A stretch of DNA of 5,861 nucleotides. It comes from Saprospiraceae bacterium (GTDB lineage: Bacteria; Bacteroidota; Bacteroidia; Chitinophagales; Saprospiraceae). Below the pieces are notes generated by a model. It did no database searches and had not been told where the DNA came from. It was given only the letters and a program-made list of their open reading frames with translations. A program made the translations under genes and the position numbers. Positions 1 to 5,861 of the stretch are shown here, piece after piece. The stretch spans positions 1 to 5,861 of the forward strand of contig JALVCY010000025.1 in the NCBI GenBank assembly GCA_027009605.1, read 5' to 3'. Numbering within the stretch: position 1 is the stretch's first letter; the number at the start of each line of letters is the position of its first letter.

Positions 1-10
1 CAGCGTGGTA

Positions 11-53
11 CATGCGGGACATACATACACGACTTGCATACACGACAGGCATA
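11..53. repeat. Short 13-bp tandem repeat, about three units
   Basis: Units begin at 11 (CATGCGGGACATA), 24 (CATACACGACTTG) and 37 (CATACACGACAGG), with a partial CATA at 50. The two central units share the ten bases CATACACGAC exactly, and the first is a degenerate copy. This repeat makes up most of the left arm of the inverted repeat described at 16-212. Confidence 0.55.
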
Positions 54-212
54 GTTTAGTTACTAAATTGTTTTGATTAAATTTATAACTAAATGGTTAT
101 CAGGGATTTATGGCACATAATTGAACGATGATTAAACTCCAAAGAGTTCAGAACCAACAAATATTCAATAATCTTCTAATTGAATGTCGCAGTTGTAAGT
201 CGTGTATGTCCC
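16..212. repeat. Imperfect inverted repeat pair (16-47 and 185-212), possible MITE or IS remnant
   Basis: GGGACATACATACACGACTT at 16-35 is complementary to 197-212 over 16 bp, with a 4-nt extra CATA-type unit in the left arm. Weaker matching continues inward to 47 and 185. The arms enclose about 137 bp of A+T-rich sequence (48-184) without a recognisable gene. I see no target-site duplication, and the left side is close to the window edge. A small mobile-element remnant is one explanation, and a long-range RNA stem is another. Confidence 0.45.
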
Positions 213-328
213 CCCTTAGATGGGTCAAATTTGCCCGGCCTACTGCCAAGATAAGCACAAGCTTTTTAGCAAATTTGTGGGAGGAAAGTATCCCCAATGC
301 CAAAAGTACAACGAGTTGATTCGCTTCG

Positions 329-394
329 CTAGTTGAGAAATTTGGGTTTTTGATTGGGATTTTTCTTCATTTGCAGGAGTCGTCATCTTTTACT
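329..394 (-). pseudogene. Relic of a second copy of the 3' end of the 419-aa gene
   Basis: Positions 360-394 match 634-669, inside the last codons of the intact gene, at about 32 of 36 aligned positions (three mismatches and one 1-nt gap). On the minus strand the relic reads V-K-D-D-D, then, after the missing base, LLQMKKNPNQKPKFLN and TAG. The intact gene reads V-E-D-D-D, LLRMKKNRKKHKKRKK and TAA. Both have 16 residues from the DDD to the stop, so the homology probably reaches the stop at 329-331, although the final stretch is weakly conserved. Similarity disappears above about 395, so only the C-terminal tip of the former paralogue survives. The single-base deletion puts the fragment out of frame, and it has no start of its own. 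Confidence 0.7.
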
Positions 395-414
395 AAAACC
401 TTGCACATAAAGAT

Positions 415-550
415 AGCGTTTCAACTCATTGATAATCAACAACTTAGTGAGTTCTTAGTGGCAACTTCGTGTCCTTAGTGGTCAGGCATTACATTTTTCC
501 TTACCACTAAGGCCACTTTAGATAACACTAAGTTTACACTAAGAAACGCT
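415..550. repeat. Large mirror-symmetric inverted repeat built of CTTAGTG heptads
   Basis: The left arm (443-482) has four tandem heptads: CTTAGTG at 443, CTTAGTG at 454, CTTCGTG at 465 and CTTAGTG at 474 (spacings 11, 11, 9). The right arm (505-543) carries their complements: CACTAAG at 537 and 526, a degenerate CACTTTAG at 514, and CACTAAG at 505 (spacings 11, 12, 9). The strongest stem pairs 473-482 with 503-512 (10 bp) around a 20-nt loop. An outer pair, AGCGTTT at 415-421 and AAACGCT at 544-550, closes the structure with a 21-nt bulge on one side. It contains no ORF and no adjacent T-tract. It resembles intergenic palindromic (REP/MITE-like) elements. It lies downstream of the 419-aa gene and between that gene and its relic. 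Confidence 0.85.
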
Positions 551-602
551 ACAAATTCTTGGCTTTGGTGGGGAAGCAGATTCGTTTGAACAAACGGCCG
601 GC

Positions 603-1862
603 TTACTTTTTCCTTTTTTTGTGTTTTTTCCGGTTTTTCTTCATCCGCAGGAGGTCGTCATCTTCTACTTTTTCGTATTTGTAGATAATTTTGTAGCCGG
701 AGCCCATGCCCTTGACGACGGGGTCTAGCATCATGGAGAGTAGGTCTTGGACTTGTTTTTTGGATTTATCAAAAACATCACTATTGTAGGCATCATCCCG
801 GAAGGCTTGCCGGAGACTATTAAAATACTCATTAAAATCGTCCTTTTTAATATTTTTCATCCAACCAATATCCAATTTATCCACTCTCGGATAGACTTCG
901 TGGGATAGTATCTGCGGTTGCGGAAGTGTGATAATCAACTCCTTATGCCTTGGTTTTAGATCCAGCTTAAATGACTTATCCAACTTAAAGCCCACTTTCA
1001 GGACACTAATCGCCGAAATTTCCACATCCGTAGAAGAGACATCAAAGCCCAAAAATTTGGTGGACAATTGCTTATTAATCGCCTTTTTGTCTCGAACTTC
1101 CATCGTGGCCAATTCGGCAATGGTTTTTTCGACTTTATCTTCTAAGAGTCCTTTGCTTTCGCTAAAATCATCAATAGCGGCTCTTCTTTCCAGTCGATCC
1201 ATCATGGGGTACATGGCTTCTTCCAGGGCGATTCCGCAAGGCGTTTCCATATTTTTATTCTTTTGCAAGAAATCGTAACCGCCTTTTTTGGCGACCGTGG
1301 AAAAGATTAAATCGACCAGATAGCAAGTGTATTTGGAAGCGACTTCGTTAAAGAGTTTGACGGAACTGGAGGCTTGGTTGTTGTACCAGATTCGATAGAG
1401 ATTGGAAGTTGTATCTTTTAATTCAGCAAAATCACGCAAATACATTTTTTTCATGTATTCGTGATGATGTTTGTATTCTTTTTCGACTTCCTCTTTAAGC
1501 TCTCGGGGAAGATCCATGCGATTGGCTACGTGTTTTAGGACTTTGACATTGATGTTATAGACTAATTTGCCAAACTGACGGGGATGTTTTTCCGGATTCT
1601 TAAGAATGGAGATGACTTGATCTTCGTCCATATTCAGGTCAAAATCAGCCGGCACGAAGGTCATTTTTTTCTTTTTGCGGCTTTTTCCGTCCTTTTTGGT
1701 AGAAGTCGTGGTGGTAAAGCGGCTGGATTGATGCTCCCTCCCCGCGCCCTTGAAGGTCTTATACAAAATAACCCCTGCTAAACTTAGCACGGTAACAAAT
1801 AATACGATAGGCCCAAACCCCTTTGCTCCGGGCGCAGGACTTGTGTTCATCTTTTCTTCCAT
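603..1862 (-). CDS. Membrane-anchored protein of unknown function with probable DUF4230-like C-terminal domain
   Basis: This 419-residue protein has no function I can name. Residues 16-37 (GPIVLFVTVLSLAGVILY core) form one membrane segment near the N-terminus. A very basic, Ser/Thr-rich linker follows (38-67, including SRKKKK). Residues 80-260 look helical and charged. Residues 265-397 resemble DUF4230: a beta region (GFDVSSTDVEISAISVLKVG), then KELIITLPQPQILSHEV at 307-323, which matches the 'ItLP.P.IL' core I associate with that family, then an amphipathic helix with QAFRDDAY. The tail is KKNRKKHKKRKK. The charge pattern would put the large domain in the cytoplasm by the positive-inside rule, whereas an extracytoplasmic domain is what I would have assumed for the family, so topology is open. 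The alternative start at 1850 (Met5) has GGAAG five nt upstream, while the ATG at 1862 has no Shine-Dalgarno. It lies beyond the operon terminator and so probably has its own promoter, which I could not identify. The gene is convincing; the family assignment is moderate. Confidence 0.85.
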   Translation of the reverse strand: MEEKMNTSPAPGAKGFGPIVLFVTVLSLAGVILYKTFKGAGREHQSSRFTTTTSTKKDGKSRKKKKMTFVPADFDLNMDEDQVISILKNPEKHPRQFGKLVYNINVKVLKHVANRMDLPRELKEEVEKEYKHHHEYMKKMYLRDFAELKDTTSNLYRIWYNNQASSSVKLFNEVASKYTCYLVDLIFSTVAKKGGYDFLQKNKNMETPCGIALEEAMYPMMDRLERRAAIDDFSESKGLLEDKVEKTIAELATMEVRDKKAINKQLSTKFLGFDVSSTDVEISAISVLKVGFKLDKSFKLDLKPRHKELIITLPQPQILSHEVYPRVDKLDIGWMKNIKKDDFNEYFNSLRQAFRDDAYNSDVFDKSKKQVQDLLSMMLDPVVKGMGSGYKIIYKYEKVEDDDLLRMKKNRKKHKKRKK

Positions 1863-1911
1863 GATAAGTGCGAAGATAAGGAGTTTTGCTAATATGTTTT
1901 TGATTTGGGTG

Positions 1912-1967
1912 TAAAAAAGCCGGCCAAACGCGTCTTCCGGTATTTGGAAGACTTTGCTTGGCCGGCT
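1912..1967 (-). terminator. Intrinsic terminator of the susCD-lipoprotein operon
   Basis: A perfect 10-bp outer stem pairs 1958-1967 (TTGGCCGGCT on the plus strand) with 1918-1927 (AGCCGGCCAA). Inside it, across a small internal loop, a 7-bp stem pairs 1946-1952 with 1932-1938 around a 7-nt loop. Read on the minus strand, the outer stem runs directly into a U-tract (plus-strand A's at 1913-1918). The hairpin begins 25 nt after the stop of the small lipoprotein gene. The opposite side has no T-tract, so it should act on minus-strand transcription only. It separates the operon from the 419-aa gene. Confidence 0.88.
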
Positions 1968-1992
1968 GGTATTTAACAGACTCTATCTCCAA

Positions 1993-2421
1993 TTAAGGAT
2001 ACACAGTCAAAGAAACGGTCTTTGATTTAGACAGTCCATTGGCATTATTGACCACCGCTTTGATGGTCACATCAGTGGTATCCGCAAAAGTAGGAGCCAC
2101 ATAGTCCAGATTCGTCACTTCGGCATAAGCATCTTTGTCGAAGCTATCGGTATAAGGCCAAGTCGTAACTTTACGGTCTTCGCCATTTTCGTTCGCCCAC
2201 AACTCTATTTCCTTAATGTCATCGTGCGACCAATAAGTCACGGTAATGACAGCCGTCTCACCGGAATGTAGGGTTGATACGGACGACTCTACTTTCTGAA
2301 TCACAGGAAAGTACTTGTTTTCTGTGTCAGAGTTCTCGGCCAACCAGTTTTCTTCTTTATAGCAAGAACTAAAAAGAAGCCCCGCTGCAAGAAAAAGAAA
2401 CATTATTTTTATTTTTTTCAT
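1993..2421 (-). CDS. Small surface lipoprotein, probable single Ig-like beta-sandwich domain, third gene of the SusCD operon
   Basis: This 142-residue protein has a lipoprotein signal, MKKIKIMFLFLAAGLLFSSC, with Cys20 as the lipid site. After the Cys comes Y-K-E-E-N, which fits the bacteroidotal lipoprotein export signal (Cys-X-Lys followed by two acidic residues), so surface exposure is predicted. Residues 38-142 alternate polar and hydrophobic residues (AVITVTYW at 57-64, IKEIELWANE at 69-78, DVTIKAVVNNANGL at 117-130, KTVSLTV at 134-140), the pattern of a single Ig-like or PKD-like sandwich. It starts 23 nt after the susD-like stop, behind an A-rich leader without a clear Shine-Dalgarno, and is the last gene before the terminator. 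By position it may be an accessory or ligand-binding subunit, a role played by SusE/SusF or SGBPs elsewhere, but it is much shorter than those. I do not recognise a specific family, and the fold is inferred from sequence pattern only. Confidence 0.88.
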   Translation of the reverse strand: MKKIKIMFLFLAAGLLFSSCYKEENWLAENSDTENKYFPVIQKVESSVSTLHSGETAVITVTYWSHDDIKEIELWANENGEDRKVTTWPYTDSFDKDAYAEVTNLDYVAPTFADTTDVTIKAVVNNANGLSKSKTVSLTVYP

Positions 2422-2444
2422 TATTCTTATTTTTTTGATTAAAA

Positions 2445-3839
2445 CTACTTATCTCTCCACATTGGTTCAATAAGATCTACCACGGGCACATTATCACCAT
2501 TTCGAGTCGTTTCTGAATCCGGATAACGCGAACGCTGTCCCGGAGCACCTAACCGACCATTGGAAGCATCCGGAATCACCAATCCTTTGAAGATATTCGT
2601 ATCAAAGTGATGGCGACGCATATCCGTCCAAACTTCTCCATTCAAAAACAGAGCAATGAACTTTTGCTTCATGATGGCAGAAAGATCAATTGTACCACCA
2701 TCAATAGCATTCACATAGGCATCCACATCAGCGGAATTAACCCCAAGCATGCTCATGTTCCTTCGGATACCAATATTGAGAGAGTCTTTCACTTCTGAAG
2801 CACTTCCGACATGTGTCAATGCTTCCGCAAGGATGAAGTAATTCTCAGCAGCCGTAAATAACAACATCGGGGTAGTTTTTTTACCATACCAACTAGCGGG
2901 TCTCAAATCAACCGTATTGGATGCTGCATTCGGATCCCAAGAGACTAGACCTTCATAGGTTGAAGTTGTATCATCTTTTAAAACAAACATGATGTCCATA
3001 CGCGGATCTACCGGGCCGCCGTCTGCGCCGTTCATTTGATCGACCAAGAACTTAGAAGGTGCTAAAGATAAATTGGCCGTCTCATATCCTATTGCCACAA
3101 CATACCAAGGATTAGGATTGGCTTCATCGTAAGCAAGGGTCAGGTTATCTGCATTATTCGAGATACCTAATTGAGCTTCGGCTATGATTTTATTCCAATC
3201 AACAGTTGATTTGTTAGACAAATGAATCATATACTTGGCCTTCAAAGAATGGGCATACTTCAACCACTTAGCGACATCCCCCCCATAGAACATATCATCT
3301 GAACCAGGCTCTCTAAAAGATTCTCCTTTCTCCAAATCACGAATACCATCATCAATCAAGGCAAAGACTTCATTATAGATGGTTTCTTGCTTATCATACT
3401 TTGGAGTGGTGTTAAGTGAGCCTTTGAATGCTTCGGAATAAGGCACGTCTTCATAGACATCGGTTAAAACCCCCAAATTATGAGCTTTAAGGATTTTTCC
3501 GATACCTGAATAATAGTAAGATTGCTCTCCTTCGGCCTTTTCAATCAAGACATTAAGGTTATTAATAATTCGAAGGTACTCGTTAACCCAGATAGAACCC
3601 ACACTAATATTGGTGTAATAACCATGGTAGTTGTCCATTTGGTTTCCAATCTGCGTACCGGTATAACCAAAAGAATAATGTACAGAGCTGGTTCTCAATT
3701 CTACTTCAGGAAGCAATACATCCAACGGCGGGTCACTCACCTTGGTTGGGTCTTCATTTACATCAAGCACGCCTTTACAGCCGGGCAAGAGTAAAAAACC
3801 GATGGCAAAAAATGCCAAATATTTTATTATTTTTTTCAT
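2445..3839 (-). CDS. SusD/RagB-like outer-membrane lipoprotein (SusD-like_2 type)
   Basis: This is the surface lipoprotein partner that caps the SusC barrel and binds the ligand. It has 464 residues from the ATG at 3839. A TTG at 3848 would add three residues, but MKKIIKY from the ATG is the normal start of a lipoprotein signal. The lipobox is LPGC with Cys21. Family motifs in order are DVYEDVPYSEAFKG (127-140), TPKYDKQETIYNEVFALIDD (145-164), GDVAKWLKYAHSLKAKYMIH (187-206), LLFTAAENYFILAEA (326-340), QKFIALFLNGEVWTDMRR (392-409) and RYPDSE (438-443). The end, IEPMWRDK, resembles the usual MWWD-type terminus. This motif set fits SusD-like_2 (PF12771) better than classical starch SusD. The length is normal to slightly short. 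It lies 11 nt after the susC-like stop and ends in TAG 23 nt before the small lipoprotein gene, so it is presumably co-transcribed with both. The ligand cannot be inferred. Confidence 0.95.
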   Translation of the reverse strand: MKKIIKYLAFFAIGFLLLPGCKGVLDVNEDPTKVSDPPLDVLLPEVELRTSSVHYSFGYTGTQIGNQMDNYHGYYTNISVGSIWVNEYLRIINNLNVLIEKAEGEQSYYYSGIGKILKAHNLGVLTDVYEDVPYSEAFKGSLNTTPKYDKQETIYNEVFALIDDGIRDLEKGESFREPGSDDMFYGGDVAKWLKYAHSLKAKYMIHLSNKSTVDWNKIIAEAQLGISNNADNLTLAYDEANPNPWYVVAIGYETANLSLAPSKFLVDQMNGADGGPVDPRMDIMFVLKDDTTSTYEGLVSWDPNAASNTVDLRPASWYGKKTTPMLLFTAAENYFILAEALTHVGSASEVKDSLNIGIRRNMSMLGVNSADVDAYVNAIDGGTIDLSAIMKQKFIALFLNGEVWTDMRRHHFDTNIFKGLVIPDASNGRLGAPGQRSRYPDSETTRNGDNVPVVDLIEPMWRDK

Positions 3840-3850
3840 TTTCTGCAATT

Positions 3851-5861
3851 TTAAAGTGTCAAGTTAAATTTAAATAGGAAGCTTTTCACGGAAGGCGTTT
3901 TTAATCCGGTATAGCCGCCGATATTACTACCCGCCCCAAAATAGTTGGATTCAGGATCCCATCCCCTGAAAGGCGTGTTGAGGAACAAGTTGGTTCCGGT
4001 AAAAGTAATCTTAGCTCCTTTGATAAAAGAAGTCTTGTCCAGCCATTTAGACGGCAAGTTGTAGGAAAGATTCACGTTTCTAAGCCTAATCCAAGAAGCA
4101 TCTTGCAAATGTGCTTCCGGAGCATATCTGTAGATTTTCCAGTTTCTGTAAAATCCTGCAGGAGTAATTTCAGCAGGGGTTTCATTTTTCACGTAAGTGA
4201 CATTACCATCCGCATCAGTCACTTCATTGACTCCTTTAAAAGTAACTTGCTTGTAGCGGTCTAAGGTTTCGTCCAAATTACCATTATCAATGGTATAAGG
4301 ACGACCTACATCAACTTTTTTGCCACCATGCTTCCATTCCCATAAGAAAGAAAGACCCCAGTTTTTGTAGTTTAATTCATTATTCCAACCGGCCACCCAA
4401 TCAGGATTCGCATTGCCCATCAAAACTAAAGAATCATAATCCACTAACGGCAAACCATTAGAGTAGATAATTAAATCACCTGCCGGACTCCGCTTAAATG
4501 GGCGACCATATAAGTCCCCAATTTTACCATCCAAAACATATTTGTTGACCACGTTCCGTGAGCTAGCCAAGACGATTTCGTCAATGCCATCACTAATGGC
4601 ATCTACGGTTCCTGAGCTCTTGCTCCAGTTGATAGAAGTTTTCCAGTTAAAATTTTCAGATTTAAGCGGCTCCCAATAAGTCGTCACTTCTACCCCTTTT
4701 GTACTCAAAGAACCTGCATTCGTATAATAACGAGAAGCACCTGTTGTGTTACTAATAGGCACAGAAAGAATCATGTCTTTAAGCTTGCTGGAGAAAAAGG
4801 CAACATCCAAACCGAATCTATTTTTAAAGAATCTCAAATCAGCACCCACTTCAAGAGAAGTCGTAAATTCAGGCTTTAGATTCTCATCACCAATCACCCC
4901 GTCTAGGCTATAACCCAGCTGACCTTGAAATGGAAAACGACTATCCAATGAATAGTAACGGCCAATTCTATAAGGGGAAGCATCCTTACCCACTACTGCA
5001 TAAGAAGCTCTCAACTTAGCAAAGGACATGGTTGGCACATTGAATCCCGGCATATCAGACAACACCCAAGATGTAGATACAGATGGGAAGAAGTATGAAC
5101 GATTGGCTTTTGGCAAAGTAGAAGACCAGTCATTACGTCCGGTAACCGTCAAGTAGAAGAAGTTTTTGAAGCCGGCGGTAATTTCACCATATCCGGCTAG
5201 GTTCCGGTATCTTCTATCGTAGTTGCTCTGGTCAATACTTGATGTTTGGTTTAGGTTGGTTGCATCATCAAGCTTGATATCTTCCCCTCTTAAAGCCAAC
5301 ATCTTCTTCTTAGAAAAATAACCATACTGGCCTAAGACCACGGATAAGTTTATATCGTCAGTCAAATCCTTTGCCCAATTCACAAACAGGTTGGAAGTTA
5401 CATTAGCAGAGTTGATAGCGATGTCCGTGATAAATCCATGGGTAGGCGTACCTTCATCTGTCTGTGGATGCACAATCCGCTTTCGGATATCGCTATAGTT
5501 ATCCATACCTACTTTGTAATTAAAAATCAGGTTATCAGTCAACTTATACCGAGCGTTAATACCGGAAATATATCTATTGACGTTATCCACATAAGTATTG
5601 ACTTCGGACAAAAACAATGGGTGATCAATCCAACCATGTGCAAAATTAGTTTTAGCCGTATAAGGCTTATGATATTCTTGTGGATTCACGACAGGGGACA
5701 TATATGCCATCACATTCATGATGGATTTTCGACCTTCATAAGGGCGATTACCTCCTGATTTAGTAAATATCACGCTTGCGCCAACGTCTAATTTGGGGCT
5801 AACAGAATATTTGGCCTTAAATCCAAAGTTGGTTTTTCCCCAATCTGTGTTAGGCACTACC
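3851..5861 (-). CDS. SusC/RagA-family TonB-dependent outer-membrane transporter (C-terminal part, cut by window edge)
   Basis: SusC-type proteins are TonB-energised outer-membrane barrels that import ligands captured with a SusD partner. The window shows 669 codons of the barrel. The frame is open to the edge, and the GTG at 5857 is internal rather than a start, so the signal peptide, carboxypeptidase-regulatory-like domain and plug are missing. Full-length relatives are about 1000 residues. Counting from that GTG, family hallmarks are GRNDWSSTLP at about 240-249 with FFPSVSTSWVLSD after it, LRASYAVVG (about 282-290), NLKPEFTTSLEVGADLRFF (about 326-344), TTGASRYYTNAGSLSTKGVE (about 371-390), ASWIRLRNVNLSYNLPS (about 587-603) and a final strand ending FKFNLTL. 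The last residue is Leu rather than the Phe usual in barrel beta-signals. It is followed 11 nt later by the susD-like gene. I see no frameshift. Family assignment is secure; the substrate is unknown. Confidence 0.96.
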   Translation of the reverse strand, partial: VVPNTDWGKTNFGFKAKYSVSPKLDVGASVIFTKSGGNRPYEGRKSIMNVMAYMSPVVNPQEYHKPYTAKTNFAHGWIDHPLFLSEVNTYVDNVNRYISGINARYKLTDNLIFNYKVGMDNYSDIRKRIVHPQTDEGTPTHGFITDIAINSANVTSNLFVNWAKDLTDDINLSVVLGQYGYFSKKKMLALRGEDIKLDDATNLNQTSSIDQSNYDRRYRNLAGYGEITAGFKNFFYLTVTGRNDWSSTLPKANRSYFFPSVSTSWVLSDMPGFNVPTMSFAKLRASYAVVGKDASPYRIGRYYSLDSRFPFQGQLGYSLDGVIGDENLKPEFTTSLEVGADLRFFKNRFGLDVAFFSSKLKDMILSVPISNTTGASRYYTNAGSLSTKGVEVTTYWEPLKSENFNWKTSINWSKSSGTVDAISDGIDEIVLASSRNVVNKYVLDGKIGDLYGRPFKRSPAGDLIIYSNGLPLVDYDSLVLMGNANPDWVAGWNNELNYKNWGLSFLWEWKHGGKKVDVGRPYTIDNGNLDETLDRYKQVTFKGVNEVTDADGNVTYVKNETPAEITPAGFYRNWKIYRYAPEAHLQDASWIRLRNVNLSYNLPSKWLDKTSFIKGAKITFTGTNLFLNTPFRGWDPESNYFGAGSNIGGYTGLKTPSVKSFLFKFNLTL

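Larger units (their letters stand above)
1..328. other. Intergenic stretch with no supported gene
   Basis: No recognisable gene is present. Apart from the repeats at its left end it holds short open frames on both strands: plus 128-319 (63 codons), plus 220-336 (38 codons, starting MGQICPAYCQDKH) and an open minus-strand frame rich in Leu/Val opposite them. None has a convincing ribosome-binding site or a family I recognise, and frames open on both strands argue against confident coding. An eroded gene or insertion-sequence end is possible. A small palindrome, TTTAGT-T-ACTAAA, lies at 55-67, with a further complementary TAACTAAA at 86-93. I could not identify a promoter here. Confidence 0.5.

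Noticed and set aside
226..277. Two CAAATTTG palindromes (226-233 and 270-277) as an operator pair
   Set aside because: The 8-bp motif is A+T-rich and likely by chance, and there is no promoter or adjacent gene start to regulate.
128..319. 63-codon plus-strand open frame
   Set aside because: No family resemblance or Shine-Dalgarno; it crosses the inverted-repeat arm, and competing frames are open on both strands.
443..543. CTTAGTG repeats as a CRISPR array
   Set aside because: The units are 7 bp with 2-5 bp gaps and are arranged head-to-head as a palindrome. CRISPR repeats are longer, direct and separated by spacers of about 30 bp.
583..596. Small palindrome CGTTTGAACAAACG as the terminator of the 419-aa gene
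   Set aside because: The stem is only 5-6 bp and no T-tract follows on either strand.
1759..1992. 77-codon minus-strand open frame between the small lipoprotein gene and the 419-aa gene
   Set aside because: It runs through the intrinsic terminator and overlaps the start of the 419-aa gene in another frame. The product shows no recognisable domain and there is no ribosome-binding site.
2607..3794. Plus-strand open frames opposite the susD-like gene
   Set aside because: They are antisense shadows of an intact, motif-rich SusD-like coding sequence.
5438..5758. 106-codon plus-strand open frame inside the susC-like gene
   Set aside because: It is antisense to a well-supported barrel-coding region and has no protein-like motif; it is a shadow frame.
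5855..5857. GTG as the start of the susC-like gene
   Set aside because: The frame continues open to the window edge, and a 668-residue product would lack the signal peptide and plug, so the gene is simply cut by the window.

Overview
The window looks like chromosomal DNA of a Bacteroidota bacterium. The main evidence is a SusC/SusD pair, the outer-membrane nutrient-uptake complex characteristic of that phylum. Supporting signs are two lipoproteins with bacteroidotal signal sequences, A-rich leaders lacking strong Shine-Dalgarno motifs, and moderate-to-low G+C. I cannot place it more precisely. All clear genes lie on the minus strand, so transcription runs from high to low coordinates.

Layout in transcription order: (1) 5861-3851, the C-terminal 669 residues of a SusC/RagA-type TonB-dependent transporter whose 5' part is outside the window. 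(2) 3839-2445, a complete SusD-like lipoprotein of the SusD-like_2 type. (3) 2421-1993, a small single-domain lipoprotein with a surface-export signal after its cysteine. Gaps of 11 and 23 nt suggest one operon, and a strong intrinsic terminator at 1967-1912 closes it. (4) 1862-603, a separate membrane-anchored protein with a probable DUF4230-like C-terminal domain and a lysine-rich tail.

The last 600 bases contain no convincing intact gene but are structured. At 415-550 is a large mirror-symmetric hairpin of four CTTAGTG-like heptads per arm. At 329-394 is a decayed second copy of the 3' end of the 419-aa gene. At 16-47 and 185-212 lies an imperfect inverted repeat beside a short 13-bp tandem repeat. 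Together these suggest a decaying, repeat-rich intergenic region.

Functionally, SusC forms the barrel and SusD the lid of an energised transporter for a glycan, peptide or similar ligand. The small lipoprotein is probably an accessory surface subunit. No degradative enzyme is visible, so the substrate cannot be named. I found no clearly new biological system; the most unusual material is the repeat and relic region between 329 and 605 and the poorly characterised 419-aa protein.
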